Below are positions 1 to 9,944 of a stretch of 64,000 nucleotides of DNA, piece after piece. Each line of letters starts with the position of its first letter. Position 1 is the stretch's first letter. The translations under genes were made by a program, and so were the position numbers. Source of the DNA: Marsupella aquatica (lineage: Eukaryota; Marchantiophyta); assembly GCA_973895155.1 (NCBI GenBank), contig OZ316897.1, forward strand, positions 6,324,001 to 6,388,000, in the 5' to 3' direction. The notes under the pieces were generated by a model. The model was given only the letters and a program-made list of their open reading frames with translations. It did no database searches and was not told where the DNA came from.

Positions 1-129
1 CAATAAAGCTCTAGTGTGTTCCCGTGGACGTAGCCTCATGTGAAGGTGAACCACGTATCTCTTTGTGTCGACTCTTGTGCATTGGATGGTTCATGGGCTT
101 GCCGTTACAATTGTCCTCTATGCTCGACA
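1..129 (+). mobile_element. 3' end of an LTR, element begins outside the window
   Basis: The first 129 bases end in CA and are followed two bases later by a plant-type tRNA-iMet primer binding site, so this is read as the right end of a 5' LTR. AATAAA at 2-7 could serve as its polyadenylation signal. I found no matching 3' LTR in the window; the LTR that starts at 16972 is a different sequence. The downstream internal region has no long reading frame, so the element is decayed or cut off. Confidence 0.6.
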
Positions 130-131
130 AT

Positions 132-143
132 TGGTATCAGAGC
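132..143 (+). promoter_or_regulatory. Primer binding site for tRNA-iMet
   Basis: TGGTATCAGAGC is the classic plant LTR-retrotransposon primer binding site, complementary to the 3' end of initiator methionine tRNA. It lies two bases after the CA end of the LTR. Confidence 0.75.
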
Positions 144-2989
144 ATGTCTGGGAGGTGACCATGAGGTTATTTTGTGACGATTTTCCAGTGTTCAATGTTG
201 GTGTTGCATTCGGAGTTTTGTCACATGAAACTTGAATGTGTGTGGCTGAGCGGATATATTAGTGCTCAGAGGGATTTTTATCGGTGTATAGAACTCACTG
301 ATTGGTATCCGTGGTGCGGAGGAATCGGGGGAGGAATCAAAGTTCTTTTGTGTTCAACATTTTTTTGTGGGGAGAGACCAGAGTTTGTATTCTTGATGGT
401 GTGAGCTGTGCAGTGCGTGAGGCGTCGCATGTTATAGCTCAAGTTGAAGATTGAAGTGAGCTTGTCATTTTGGTAGCTAAGTTGCTGCCGAATGGGTACC
501 GAGTGCGTCATGACAAGTGAAAGAGGCATTCAGATTTTTTCACAGACTATGGAGCTTGTTCCCATCTAAACCGGGTTTCTTGTCGTCATGTCCAACTCGA
601 AAGAAGAAATGTGAAGTGCTAGGGCTCAACAAAGAGATCATGACAAAGCGATCATTTTGAGTCGGGGATTTGCACTTGATGCGGAGAGAGTGAGACACGA
701 CAGAAGATTTTTCTCTGCTAAGCTTGCAGACTATGCCAGTGTAAATCGGCAACATTTCCCATCAGCGATCGTCTTTTTTCCTCGTGTAATCGGCGGCTGT
801 TAAGGTGTGTAATTGGCAATTTTTCCATTTAGGGTTGATTTTTGTTTAGAGGGAGTGGTGGACCTTGCCACCCAGCGCCCTCACCAATCGCAACACTCAC
901 GACTAAGTGCCCCTGGTGCCCGAATGCCTCGACAGAATACTTTGAGCAAGCAACCTAGTGCCCCTAGCACAGTCCGCGGCCCCTCCCATACAAAGCCGCA
1001 CTTGCTCTCCAACACGACCGCTACTCAACGGTCCTCATTGTCTGCACAAGCAACCAAGCACCTTGGTAAGTAACCCTTCAGGATCTAGAACTCATCAAAT
1101 CTAACATCCTAACTCAAGCTCAACAGACGTTGGTAAATAGGTCAGCGATAGGTCCTCCCGATGCCATAAGCCGGAACTAGAACCCACACCCACTGTTCGT
1201 CTAGAATAGCTCCTTCCTTGGGCGCGGCCTGGGTTCCCCCTTGTGCCTATCTATCACCAACTGACCGCTCCGACCCCAGGACATGCTCATGGCCCAAATA
1301 GCGTAGCTTGTCCTAAAGCTTGTCCCAACACTCCGGGACCAGAATGGCCCCGACTCTAGCAACCAACTCCCGATTCTGCTCCACTGATGGTCTAGGGGCC
1401 GAGCGCCCTTGGAACTCAACCTCCATGCCTACTTGGCCTTGCCTCCCCAACGCAAGTTCCCTTGGGAGACTGAACGCGGCTTGGCTGCAGTTCGACAAGA
1501 TTTGGCAAGCGGGCGAGCTAACACCCGCAAACCTCAAGAACTTATGGCACCCCTAGACCCAGTTGATCTCAAGAGGACGTAGCCCTCCTTGAAAGATTTC
1601 CAATGCACCCAAGAAGTCCTCCAACGGACTTCATGTTGGGAAGATATCGTCATTTTTTGGCGCTTTCCCTTAGTGTCGCCCCGAGTGTCTCGACCGCCGT
1701 GGCTCACGACTTCGGCTCGACCTTGGCCCCCAGGGAGACACCACTCCCCTCATATATGCTTCTGGAGACCTGGCACCCCCGGACCAACTTTGGTCCCTAA
1801 ACATTTATCCTCCAACCCGGATCCCATCGCGCATAGTGTCGTCACCAACTGGTAACGCCCCGGGTAATGCCCATAACTTTCTCGTTTGGCGTCCGCAAGC
1901 GGAGTGCCTTAGCCCGTTGTGATTGGGCCGACCCATTGCTCATGCCTAGGCCCTCAGGTCTCATCGCCGCTTGGGGTCCCCGATCGGCCAAACCCGGATC
2001 GGGCCCTAACTCACGCCCCAAGCGTCCGTTGCCCATGGCGTCAACTCCATTGGCCTTGGGCCCAAGAGGAGCTCACACTCAAGCCCTCAGAACTCAAAGT
2101 CTGTCTGGGGGCCCGGACGGTCGACCTTGAGTCTGGCCCCTTTCCCCTTGACCCGACCAGCTCTCAGCTCGCCTAAGTCCTTAGTGTGTGTCACCAGCTT
2201 GGCTCCTTGCCTTCGCTAGTGCCACGTCCCAGGGGTCCTCACTTAATTACTTCCGACCCATCACGCGCGAATAAGTATAGGGTTTTTTAATTCCATTTTG
2301 CAGAATACTTAAGAAGTTTTGTGCAAGAACTTTAGGGGTTCATAAATACATTTTGCAACTTTGAAGTACAATAGGGGTGCTAAAAACATCAATTCTTCAA
2401 TATAAGTTGTAAGTTTAAGATAGGGCATATTATTCAATAAAATATATGGGCGACACGCATCAATTTTTAACTGGTCCACGTTGCACTTCCTTGCATAAAG
2501 CTGGTTTAGGGGCAACATGTGGATTTCATGGCCAAAGTTTGAGAGCAAAATTCAAATTGTGAATGTGAGCGGGAGGTAGACAGTGAGGGGGAAAGGGCGA
2601 GGATCATGGGAGCAGGTTGGGGGCCACTTAGGGCCATTGATCCAGTAGTATAGTGCCGTTTGGGGTAACATCGTGTGGCCATGCATTGGCCCACCCCGTC
2701 CATCAAGGAGTCCATTTGATGTTAGTCGCCGCGGCTGTCTAGGGTCTAATTTAGGGTAAAACGGGAAGCCATCCATCCATCCGTTTGTCGGGCCATCGAT
2801 TGGCTATTGTTTGCCCTGGCAGTTTAGGCTAATGCGCAAACTTCCGATTGCTGCGTCATCTGAAGGAAAAAAATTCAGGGTGAGTCGTGGGAGTCTGGGG
2901 CTCGATGCTGCCTCGATACTTTTCCAAGGAAATGCATTCATGCTGCAGGGTGCTATGATCGTGCTCGATTGACATTGACATTGGGACTT
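144..2989. other. Unassigned, probably decayed retrotransposon sequence
   Basis: There is no convincing gene here. 144-800 is AT-neutral sequence after the primer binding site with only short frames. About 830-2240 is markedly GC-rich and proline/serine-rich when read in any frame, with overlapping short frames on both strands. That fits compositional bias and not coding. From about 2270 the sequence becomes AT-rich again. I recognise no domain. Confidence 0.4.
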
Positions 2990-3400
2990 TGATTGGGCAA
3001 GGCACTATTGGGCAAGGCTATGATCAATTGGAGGGGGGGGGAGCAACTCTGGATCAAGCTGCTGTGATCGATCGGGAGGGGGACTCAAGATCAAGCTGCG
3101 ACGATCGATTGGGAGGCGGCTGTGATTGGGGGTGAGATTTGATTGGGCTGCTGTCGAGGCTGCTGTGATCGGGCGAAGCTGTGATCAGGCTACTTTAGAT
3201 CCTGCTGCTATGATCAGGAGGCAGTTTTGAGTTTGGCTACTGTGATCCGCTGCTGTGATCGGGCTGCTTTGATCGAGGGCAAATCTGTGATCGGGCGCAG
3301 CTGTGATTGGCCGAGTTTGGATCTGCCGTGGTGCTATGATCAGGCGAGAGCGCATAGGGTGAACTGCGGCTAGGCGTGAGTGCACACAGTGAGCCAATAG
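2990..3400. repeat. Degenerate GCTGTGATCGGG-type satellite
   Basis: About 400 bases are made of irregular variants of a short unit, GCTGCTGTGATCGGG or GATCAGGCT, at uneven spacing. The variation suggests an old, diverged minisatellite. No spacers of constant length are present. Confidence 0.6.
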
Positions 3401-4358
3401 AGCTTGGTTGGGTGCGCCTAAGTTATGATGTTGCAGGTACGTACTTTAATCTGGTGGAGTTTTCTATTTCTCTCTCTTGGTTCTTTTGAACTGCTAGTGT
3501 TGTCCCGGTGTTGTCATGTTCATCGTTCTCCATTTGCACTCGTGAAGGTAAGGACAGGGCTCATTCGTCTGCATGTCTTTGAACTTTAGTTGCTACGAAT
3601 GCACCCCACTTTGCTTCCTTGTCATTTGAAAGATCTGTCACCTTCTTTGCAAAGAACCTCTCTTACCTTGCATCTCATCGTTGCTTTGATCAAATTAGAA
3701 GGCTGTCTACTACCATGCATCTCATTGTTGCCACCAGACTGAAGATCCTCTATTACCACGTAGCTTCATTGATGATTTAAAAAACTCTAATGCAATCTGT
3801 ACATATACCATGGCAGTATGTAAAACATGAATAGAAAATCATGCAATATGAAATCTGGAGAGCAAAGAAGAGGAATATCATCCTAACTGTGTAGGCTATC
3901 AGTACACAGACCTTAATAATCTCTTCCAGAAGGTCCTTGATGTGCATAATGTGGACTTGTTCTATGATTAATTGGGTTACAAAGGTGAAATCTGCCCCCT
4001 TCCCAGTGAGGCATTCGCAGTGCCCTTGATTAGCAGCAGCTGCCTTGGCTTTGTCACTTCAGTTTGAAGACAGAAGCAGATCATTTAACACTTCACCATA
4101 ATGCCAAATAATTACAGTAGACAGGCCTGAAGTATTATCGGACAAAACATTTTAACTCACAAATAAATATGCACAAAGGGTAATTAAACCTCAGATGTCT
4201 CCCATTCTTGCTCAGATTAGAAACCCTGGAGTTCCATAGGCTGTCGAAGTCACTTGAGGCTCTCACATCCATTTGGCACTGTGTTCTACAGCTTGTCAAA
4301 CAAAAAGAGGAAAGTGCAGCTTGTTCAGCCTGATCTGTTTAAAGTCTATAATCTAGAA
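3401..4358. other. Unassigned stretch
   Basis: Nothing recognisable. No reading frame above about 70 codons and no domain. It is the left flank of the 4-kb insertion at 4364 and probably was contiguous with 8376 onwards before that insertion. Confidence 0.4.
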
Positions 4359-4721
4359 CCAATTGTGACGCCGCCGGTACGGCGGTTAATGAGTGATTCA
4401 GTCTAACTGCGCTCGGCACGCGCATTAGGTGGGTCTTAGGCCGCTATTATTAGCATAACGACAGTATTTAGGTAATCATTAGGGGTAGGACATCATTAGG
4501 CAATAAGGGGGACTTCAGGTTCGGGCTGGCGGCGGGTCGCTATTCGCACACCCGGGTTACGAGCGTGGAGGGGCCCCTCCCTCGGGTCCGTATAACGAAC
4601 TTAAGGAAGCGGCCACTGACGCACGCTGACTCAGACCGGCGGAGTGGCCGGTACACCACAAGCGTGAGCGGTTCAACCTATGGGCGTCGAGGAGACGTCG
4701 GGGATCGACAAGCCCTCAAAG

Positions 4722-4728
4722 TATAAAA
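4722..4728 (+). promoter_or_regulatory. TATA box of copy A
   Basis: TATAAAA lies about 100 bases before the first ATG of the unit's gene. Copy B has TATAAAAGG at nearly the same distance from its left end (355 versus 358 bases). That conservation supports it as the promoter of the family. Confidence 0.6.
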
Positions 4729-4829
4729 GGGGAGCCAACCCTTTGTAGTGCACCAGTCCATCAGTCCGCGCGCCAGCTTCGACCCCAGCTCTCTCGTTCT
4801 CTCTAGGTCGCCACTACTATCTCCTCTGA

Positions 4830-7471
4830 ATGTCGCACACGATCCTCTCCAGCTCGGCCATTCGATTCTGGACGCAGTTCCTATCTACCGGAAGGCACTT
4901 GGCCGATTCATTGAAACACGCCAACCCGCGCCGATACGAGATCGAACGCGAATACGAGAGAGCCATCCACCTAGCAGGACGACACCACTACGTCCTTAAC
5001 TTTGACTACCCGTCTCAGAGCGAGCTTTACCGACCAGCTGAGGTATCTGGGTACTTCTTCAACGGAGACAAATATATCGGGTTCTGGGAAGCATTGCTTC
5101 GGCTTCCGGACGAGGTTTTCAATATCCCGGGTACAATCGACCTGCAGCGACATCACTTCGACCACATCCCTGCCCAGGTTCGGGCTGTCATTAACGGCGA
5201 GTCCAGTACCAACCGTTCGACAAGGGCGTCCACACTCGCTTCGGAGAACTTCTACCAGCACCTACAGAGCTTCATGGGAACTCGGCCATCAACCAACATG
5301 ACCAACTCAGCCGGACCCGTACCCGTACCCGTACCCGTGCCCATGCAACCTCAGCTTCAGCTTCAGCCTCAGCCGCGGCCTAGCCAAACCCCACCACCTA
5401 TCACCCAGCCAGCACAGGTACGCTCCATCATCAACGCTGTGGATCTTAGCGATGACGACGAGGCTACCCCACCCTTGACCAGGCGGCCCAGAGGAACAAG
5501 CGCTCGGGGGGCCGACACTATATCGTCCCCACCCCCTGCTCTGACCCCAGGAGCGGCCCCAACAGACAACATGGTGACCGTGGCCGCCCCGGGCCCGTTA
5601 CCAACCGCAGTGGCACTCCCCAGGCCCGATCGGGAGGATGGGGAAGTATCACCTTCCCCGAGTCAGTCACGGGGAAAGAAGAGGAAGGAATCCGCCAGTG
5701 CATCCGGGTTACCGTTGGCCACGGTAGCCGTAGCCAAGGTAACGATGCATCGCATGGGGGAAAACGTTCACAGCAACATCCTCCATCCCAAGCATGCGGT
5801 GTACCTGAAGACTCAGGGATTTGAGCACCTCGCCTCTCTCCCCTGGAACACTTGTAGGTACTACGGGGAGGACATGACAGAATTCGTCAAGAATTATGAC
5901 GACGTACGTCAACAGACTCGGCTGCGGGGAAGGAATATGTCCCTCACAGAAGAACGGCTCAAGATGATCTTCGGGTTACCCGAAGGTGACCATCGAGTCG
6001 AATCACGGGCTCCCGGGGGCAAGGGGGCCAAGTACCAATCTTCAAGTTTTCCCTCAGAGGGATCAGTGGACAACGGGTTCGTGATGAGGACCTGCCTCAT
6101 GCCCGAGATAGCTGAGCGGCTGGAGTTCCAAAGGTACGCTCTCCACATGATGGAACCCCGGGGGGAGATCTCCGCCGCCCAGGTCATCCAGGTCGAGAAC
6201 TATCGACCTAGGAAATGGGCGTCGTACTTCGCTAAGAAATTCCATGAAGAGATGGAGCGGCGAAGGAAGACGCTGTACATTGGCGGGAAAGCGTATTTCG
6301 CTAGCCACATCGAAATCATTCTTGAGTGGTACGCCCGGTTTGATCGACGAACCCTTCCCCGCATCAACGTTACAAAGCTGGTCCCAGCTAGGTGGGTTTT
6401 TCCGGCATTGGAGAGACGGCCCCAACTCGAGGCCTGAAGTCCAGTGGACACGCCAGCTTCACCCACCCCACCTCCACAAATAGCTGTAATCGTAACCGAG
6501 GAGGCGCCGGAGGGGTCGGTCGTCGCAACCGTTGATGCGACCCAACTAGCCGGGCTAAGTACAGAAGTTGGTACGGCAGAGGTCTTACCCGAACCCGGGT
6601 CTCCCAAGGACCCGCCGGTGGCAATTCCGGAGAACCGGACATCGCTGCAGGAGGACACTCCAGCCCCTTCCAACGTTATGTCCCCAGGGCTGGACGTCAC
6701 TGCCCCGGCCCCTGCGCGTGTTGATGTCTGCCCGTGCCCAAATCCGGACAGGCACAACTTGGACCACCCGGAACTCTTCGTACAGGGTACGTTTCTGAAC
6801 GGGCTTCTGGGAGATTTCTCTCATCAAATTGCCCGGGATACCGGGGAGTTCGTGGCCCGGAAGGTAGCCTGTTTCTTCAATCAGGAGTTGGTTGCCGCCG
6901 TAAAGGCAGGTCGGGCCCAGTCGGAGGCCCTTCAGAGGATAGAGCGGTACCGGGTGGAGTCCGTGTACCTAAAGAACGAAGTGGCGGCTCAAGAGGCTGA
7001 GCTTCTGCAACTACGACCCAAGGTTGCAGCCGCCGATGAGTTGTTAGCAAAGGCGTACGCTCTTACCGCCCTAGCGAACAGGCCAAAGCTGGGAACGAGG
7101 CCGAGATTACACGACTCCGGAACCAGATTGACAGTTTGAAGAAACAAGTTGTCACCTGGCAGAAAGACCTGGAGGAGGCCGAGGAGCGAGCCCAGCGGGA
7201 CGCGACGGAGATAGCCACGCTGCAAGCCGAGATGGCGCGGCTCCAAACCGAGGCCGAGAAGCAGGACCAACTGGCGAGTAAACTGACGAGCGACGCCCAG
7301 CAGCTGGAGGAGGCATGTTAGGAGGCAGCAGAGGAGATGGACGCGGCGAGGCGAGAGAACGAATCTCTGCTGGACCAGGTCCAGCTCCTCAAAGCGGACA
7401 ATGACAGGCTTCGAAGGCAGCGGGATGGCCGTTCCCATTCAGGCGGCTCTGGCAAGCGTGCCAGGCATTAG
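4830..7471 (+). pseudogene. Plant transposon-type protein with C-terminal coiled coil, broken
   Basis: Read from ATG 4830, the N-terminal 535 codons are open, then an in-frame TGA (6435-6437) interrupts, the same frame continues to about 7060, a frameshift follows, and a TAG at 7319-7321 breaks the coiled-coil tail, which ends at 7469-7471. The middle part (residues about 310-520) contains ...LRGRNMSLTEERLKMIFGLPEG and a conserved RPRKWASYFAKKFHEEMERRRKTLY block. The layout, a helical domain with a GLP turn, resembles the 'putative plant transposon protein' domain seen in plant retroelement derivatives; this is an inference. A proline-rich linker and acidic segment precede it, and about 130 residues of Ala/Glu/Gln-rich heptads follow. 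Copies B and C encode the same protein and read through the TGA and TAG positions, so the stops are private to copy A. No reverse transcriptase, integrase or DDE domain is seen. Confidence 0.7.
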
Positions 7472-8370
7472 CGGCGGAGTAGGAATAGATTAGGATTAGG
7501 ATTGGCTTAGTCAGGCTCTTGGGACAGGCACCTGCCTTAGGTACAGCAGCGCTGCCCTGCTGTCCAGCCTGCGTAGATTAGGATCTTCTAATAATACACA
7601 GCCGTTTTCCGGCCTGACTGTCAGCTTAGTTAGGACCTTGGTCAGCGGATCTTCGGCGGGAGGACGCCCCGTTCCTCGGCTCTTAGTATTTAGTGCACCC
7701 CTCGGTAGAGGCAAGGGGGGGTTTTTAGTTTCAGAGTCGGACATCCGCGGGACATGCGGGGAGTCCCGACCTCTGGGAATGACAGAGTACCAAGGGGAGG
7801 GGGTAGGACTAAGCTCGCCGGGCGAGTGCGGAGCCAGGCTCTGTTGTAGTGTGCACCCTTGGCCTTGAACCTGTGCATTCCAGGGCTGTCGTGTCAACTA
7901 AGTGTACGCATATGTTCCCTTTGTAGTAAAATCCTTTCCCATCATTTTTCCTTCGTGTAAATCGAGATTGTATGCATGTGTGCGCATATGTGTGTGGGTT
8001 TCTCGTATATGGGTGGCAGCGCCGAGCCGAACGCACTACCCGAGACGTGCACAGGGTGCAGCCTGCGGGTAAGTGGTTGCGAGCACGGGTTGAGGACCTG
8101 TATCATCGAATCTGGATCGAAGGCAGACAGCACGAAGGCTTAGAAGCCCTTAAGCCGGGGTCGATCCTGCTATCGACTAAGGTACGTTCCGGCGGCGGAA
8201 CACAAACCATACCTAGGAGGTGTCCGTATTTAGCAGTATGCGTACTTAGCGCTAGTTTACGAGAATAAGGTGCATTACGTGCTTCCCTTCCTGCCCGAAC
8301 CCTCAGATTTACGAGGGATGTGCCCGTCTAAGCTGAAGTCTGAGTTAAGGCCGAAGCCTACGACGTGACA
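7472..8370 (+). other. 3' non-coding part of copy A
   Basis: About 900 bases with no open frame of note. The last 200 bases are clearly similar to the inverted end of copy C at 42204 onwards, which defines the right end of the family. Confidence 0.5.
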
Positions 8371-8375
8371 CCAAT

Positions 8376-8998
8376 AGTTGCCAACTGAGGTATCTTAAGT
8401 TCTGGCTCAGACAACTTGAATGGCTAGTTTTGTTTCATGGTTAACTTATATCCATATTTCCATGCTTGACTGCAATTATGTGTTGTATGTACAAGTTTGC
8501 TACTGTGCCTTCTTATTCTCCTTCTTCCTCTAGTGTATTTGGTCTTATTGAATGTTTTATTGTAGATCTTCATGTCCCAGTCGTCCTTTCTCTATTCAGT
8601 CTCCTCCAAGGAATCAACTTCCAACAGGAATGCACTTGGCTTGAGTTTATTTCCTTGAGCTCAGACAACCAGCTTTTTCAGCTATTAATATGCTAGACTC
8701 GACTCTTCTTGCAGGATGAATTTGTTTAGGGTGTAGTGGAAGCATCTCAGAAGCTTCAGCAATATACAGTCAAGGTTCACGTTCAAAAATTGTGGAAGGA
8801 GCAGACCTCAATCAACTATCACCACTTGCTGCATCTCGAGTTCCATCAGAGATTAAAGGTATGCTTATGTTAAAGATGCTGTCAATAACTATGAATCTGC
8901 TGTTCAATGTAGAATGGATGTTGAGGGGATGCAAAATGGATGCTGAGTGAATGCATCTGTACGTTGTGCAGAGGTAAATCACTATCCGACAAGTCAGG
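8376..8998. other. Leader region before the PHD-finger gene
   Basis: No complete gene. A short coding-like stretch ends near 8858 just before a GTATGC that could be a splice donor, so an upstream exon of the PHD gene is possible but not shown. Confidence 0.3.
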
Positions 8999-9664
8999 AT
9001 GGCTTCTAATGTGCCAAGGATTGACATATTTTCCCATAAGGAGCACCACCGCATGGATCCCCCTTGCTGTTTCTTTTGTGATGAGACGGATGATGTGGTC
9101 TTTTGTGATGGGCCTTGTAGTAGACATTTTCACTTTGTTGGTGGAAAAGGTATGCAGGGACCTGCTTGCACTCCTGTAACACTGCCTAAAAACAATGATT
9201 GGAGGGCACCATGGGTTTGTGAATTGTGTGCTGCCAACAGAGCTAGATGCTTTGCTTGTGGACTCATTGGCAGATTTGAACATCCCACAACACAAGAATC
9301 TCTTGTGCTCCATTGTGCCCATCCTGATTGCTTTTCTCATTACCATCCTGGCTGCCTTAGGGTGCTACTTGTGGTTGGGGCACTGCCTCAGAGGTCTCAT
9401 CCAGCAAGTCCAAACAGCCTAATGTGCCCAAGGCATTTTTGTGAGTACTGTAAAGTGTACAAGGATGGTATAAAAGACTTTGTACAGTGTCGGAGGTGCC
9501 CTCGCAGTTGGTGTCATGATGAGACACCTGGGGGGGTGAAGCACCTCAAGAGGTGTGTGAAGGGCAGGGACCATTGGGATGTGGAAGGGTGGCGTTTTAT
9601 TTATTGTCATAGGCATGCAATACCTGAGGGGGAAGTGGTTCCTGTGCAGCCTCATACCTCTTAG
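8999..9664 (+). CDS. EDM2-like triple PHD-finger protein
   Basis: The 221-residue product is almost entirely zinc fingers. The first PHD finger (residues about 23-80) begins CCFFCDETDDVVFCDGPC. A second, extended PHD follows (CFACG...HCAHPDCFSHYHPGCL, about 84-150). A third finger (FCEYCKVY...VQCRRCPRSWCH) ends near residue 190. This order and spacing match the C-terminal PHD cassette of EDM2 and related plant chromatin readers, which bind histone H3 methyl marks and act on silenced transposons and intronic heterochromatin. The start ATG is 59 bases before the first finger; an upstream exon cannot be excluded. A large transposase follows 280 bases downstream on the same strand, so the gene is probably transposon cargo. 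There is no methyltransferase or Jumonji domain. Binding specificity is not predictable here. Confidence 0.7.
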   Translation: MASNVPRIDIFSHKEHHRMDPPCCFFCDETDDVVFCDGPCSRHFHFVGGKGMQGPACTPVTLPKNNDWRAPWVCELCAANRARCFACGLIGRFEHPTTQESLVLHCAHPDCFSHYHPGCLRVLLVVGALPQRSHPASPNSLMCPRHFCEYCKVYKDGIKDFVQCRRCPRSWCHDETPGGVKHLKRCVKGRDHWDVEGWRFIYCHRHAIPEGEVVPVQPHTS

Positions 9665-9944
9665 AGGCTATGAGATATGTTGGTAGAATTGCTTTGGTAA
9701 AGGCCTGGTACAAATCAAGCGAACTTATTCATTGGACTAATCACATGTGAACAATGATAGCAAGATTTGTTGTTCTTGCCTGGTCTTCAAATTTGGATAC
9801 CAAAACCTTTTTTGAACTATTTTGGAGTAATCTCTAATACTATTTGTATTGTTTTGTTCACTGTGCTATATGGCAGGTTCCTTATGTGACTGTGAAAATC
9901 GTATATAGAACCCTTGATGCTTTAACCTGAACAAATTGATTGAA

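Larger units (their letters stand above)
4364..8370 (+). mobile_element. 4.0-kb mobile unit, copy A (solo giant LTR or LARD-like)
   Basis: The unit begins TGTGACGCC and ends CGTGACA, and CCAAT is present directly on both sides (4359-4363 and 8371-8375), a 5-bp target-site duplication typical of integrase-mediated insertion. A TATA box lies about 358 bases from the left end. One long gene region follows (4830-7471), then about 900 bases without a gene. The two ends are not copies of each other, so no LTR pair is visible. It could be a solo LTR of an element with very long LTRs that contain a reading frame, or a non-autonomous unit with only short related ends. Two relatives occur at 39604-45293. 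Confidence 0.75.

Noticed and set aside
830-2240. Overlapping open frames in GC-rich DNA as genes
   Set aside because: Frames are open on both strands at once, low in sequence complexity and without domains; composition alone explains them.
2990-3400. GATC-rich repeats as a regulatory or CRISPR array
   Set aside because: Units and spacing are too irregular; a diverged minisatellite explains it.
4364-8370. Complete autonomous Gypsy or Copia element
   Set aside because: No reverse transcriptase, RNase H, integrase or LTR pair can be found inside.
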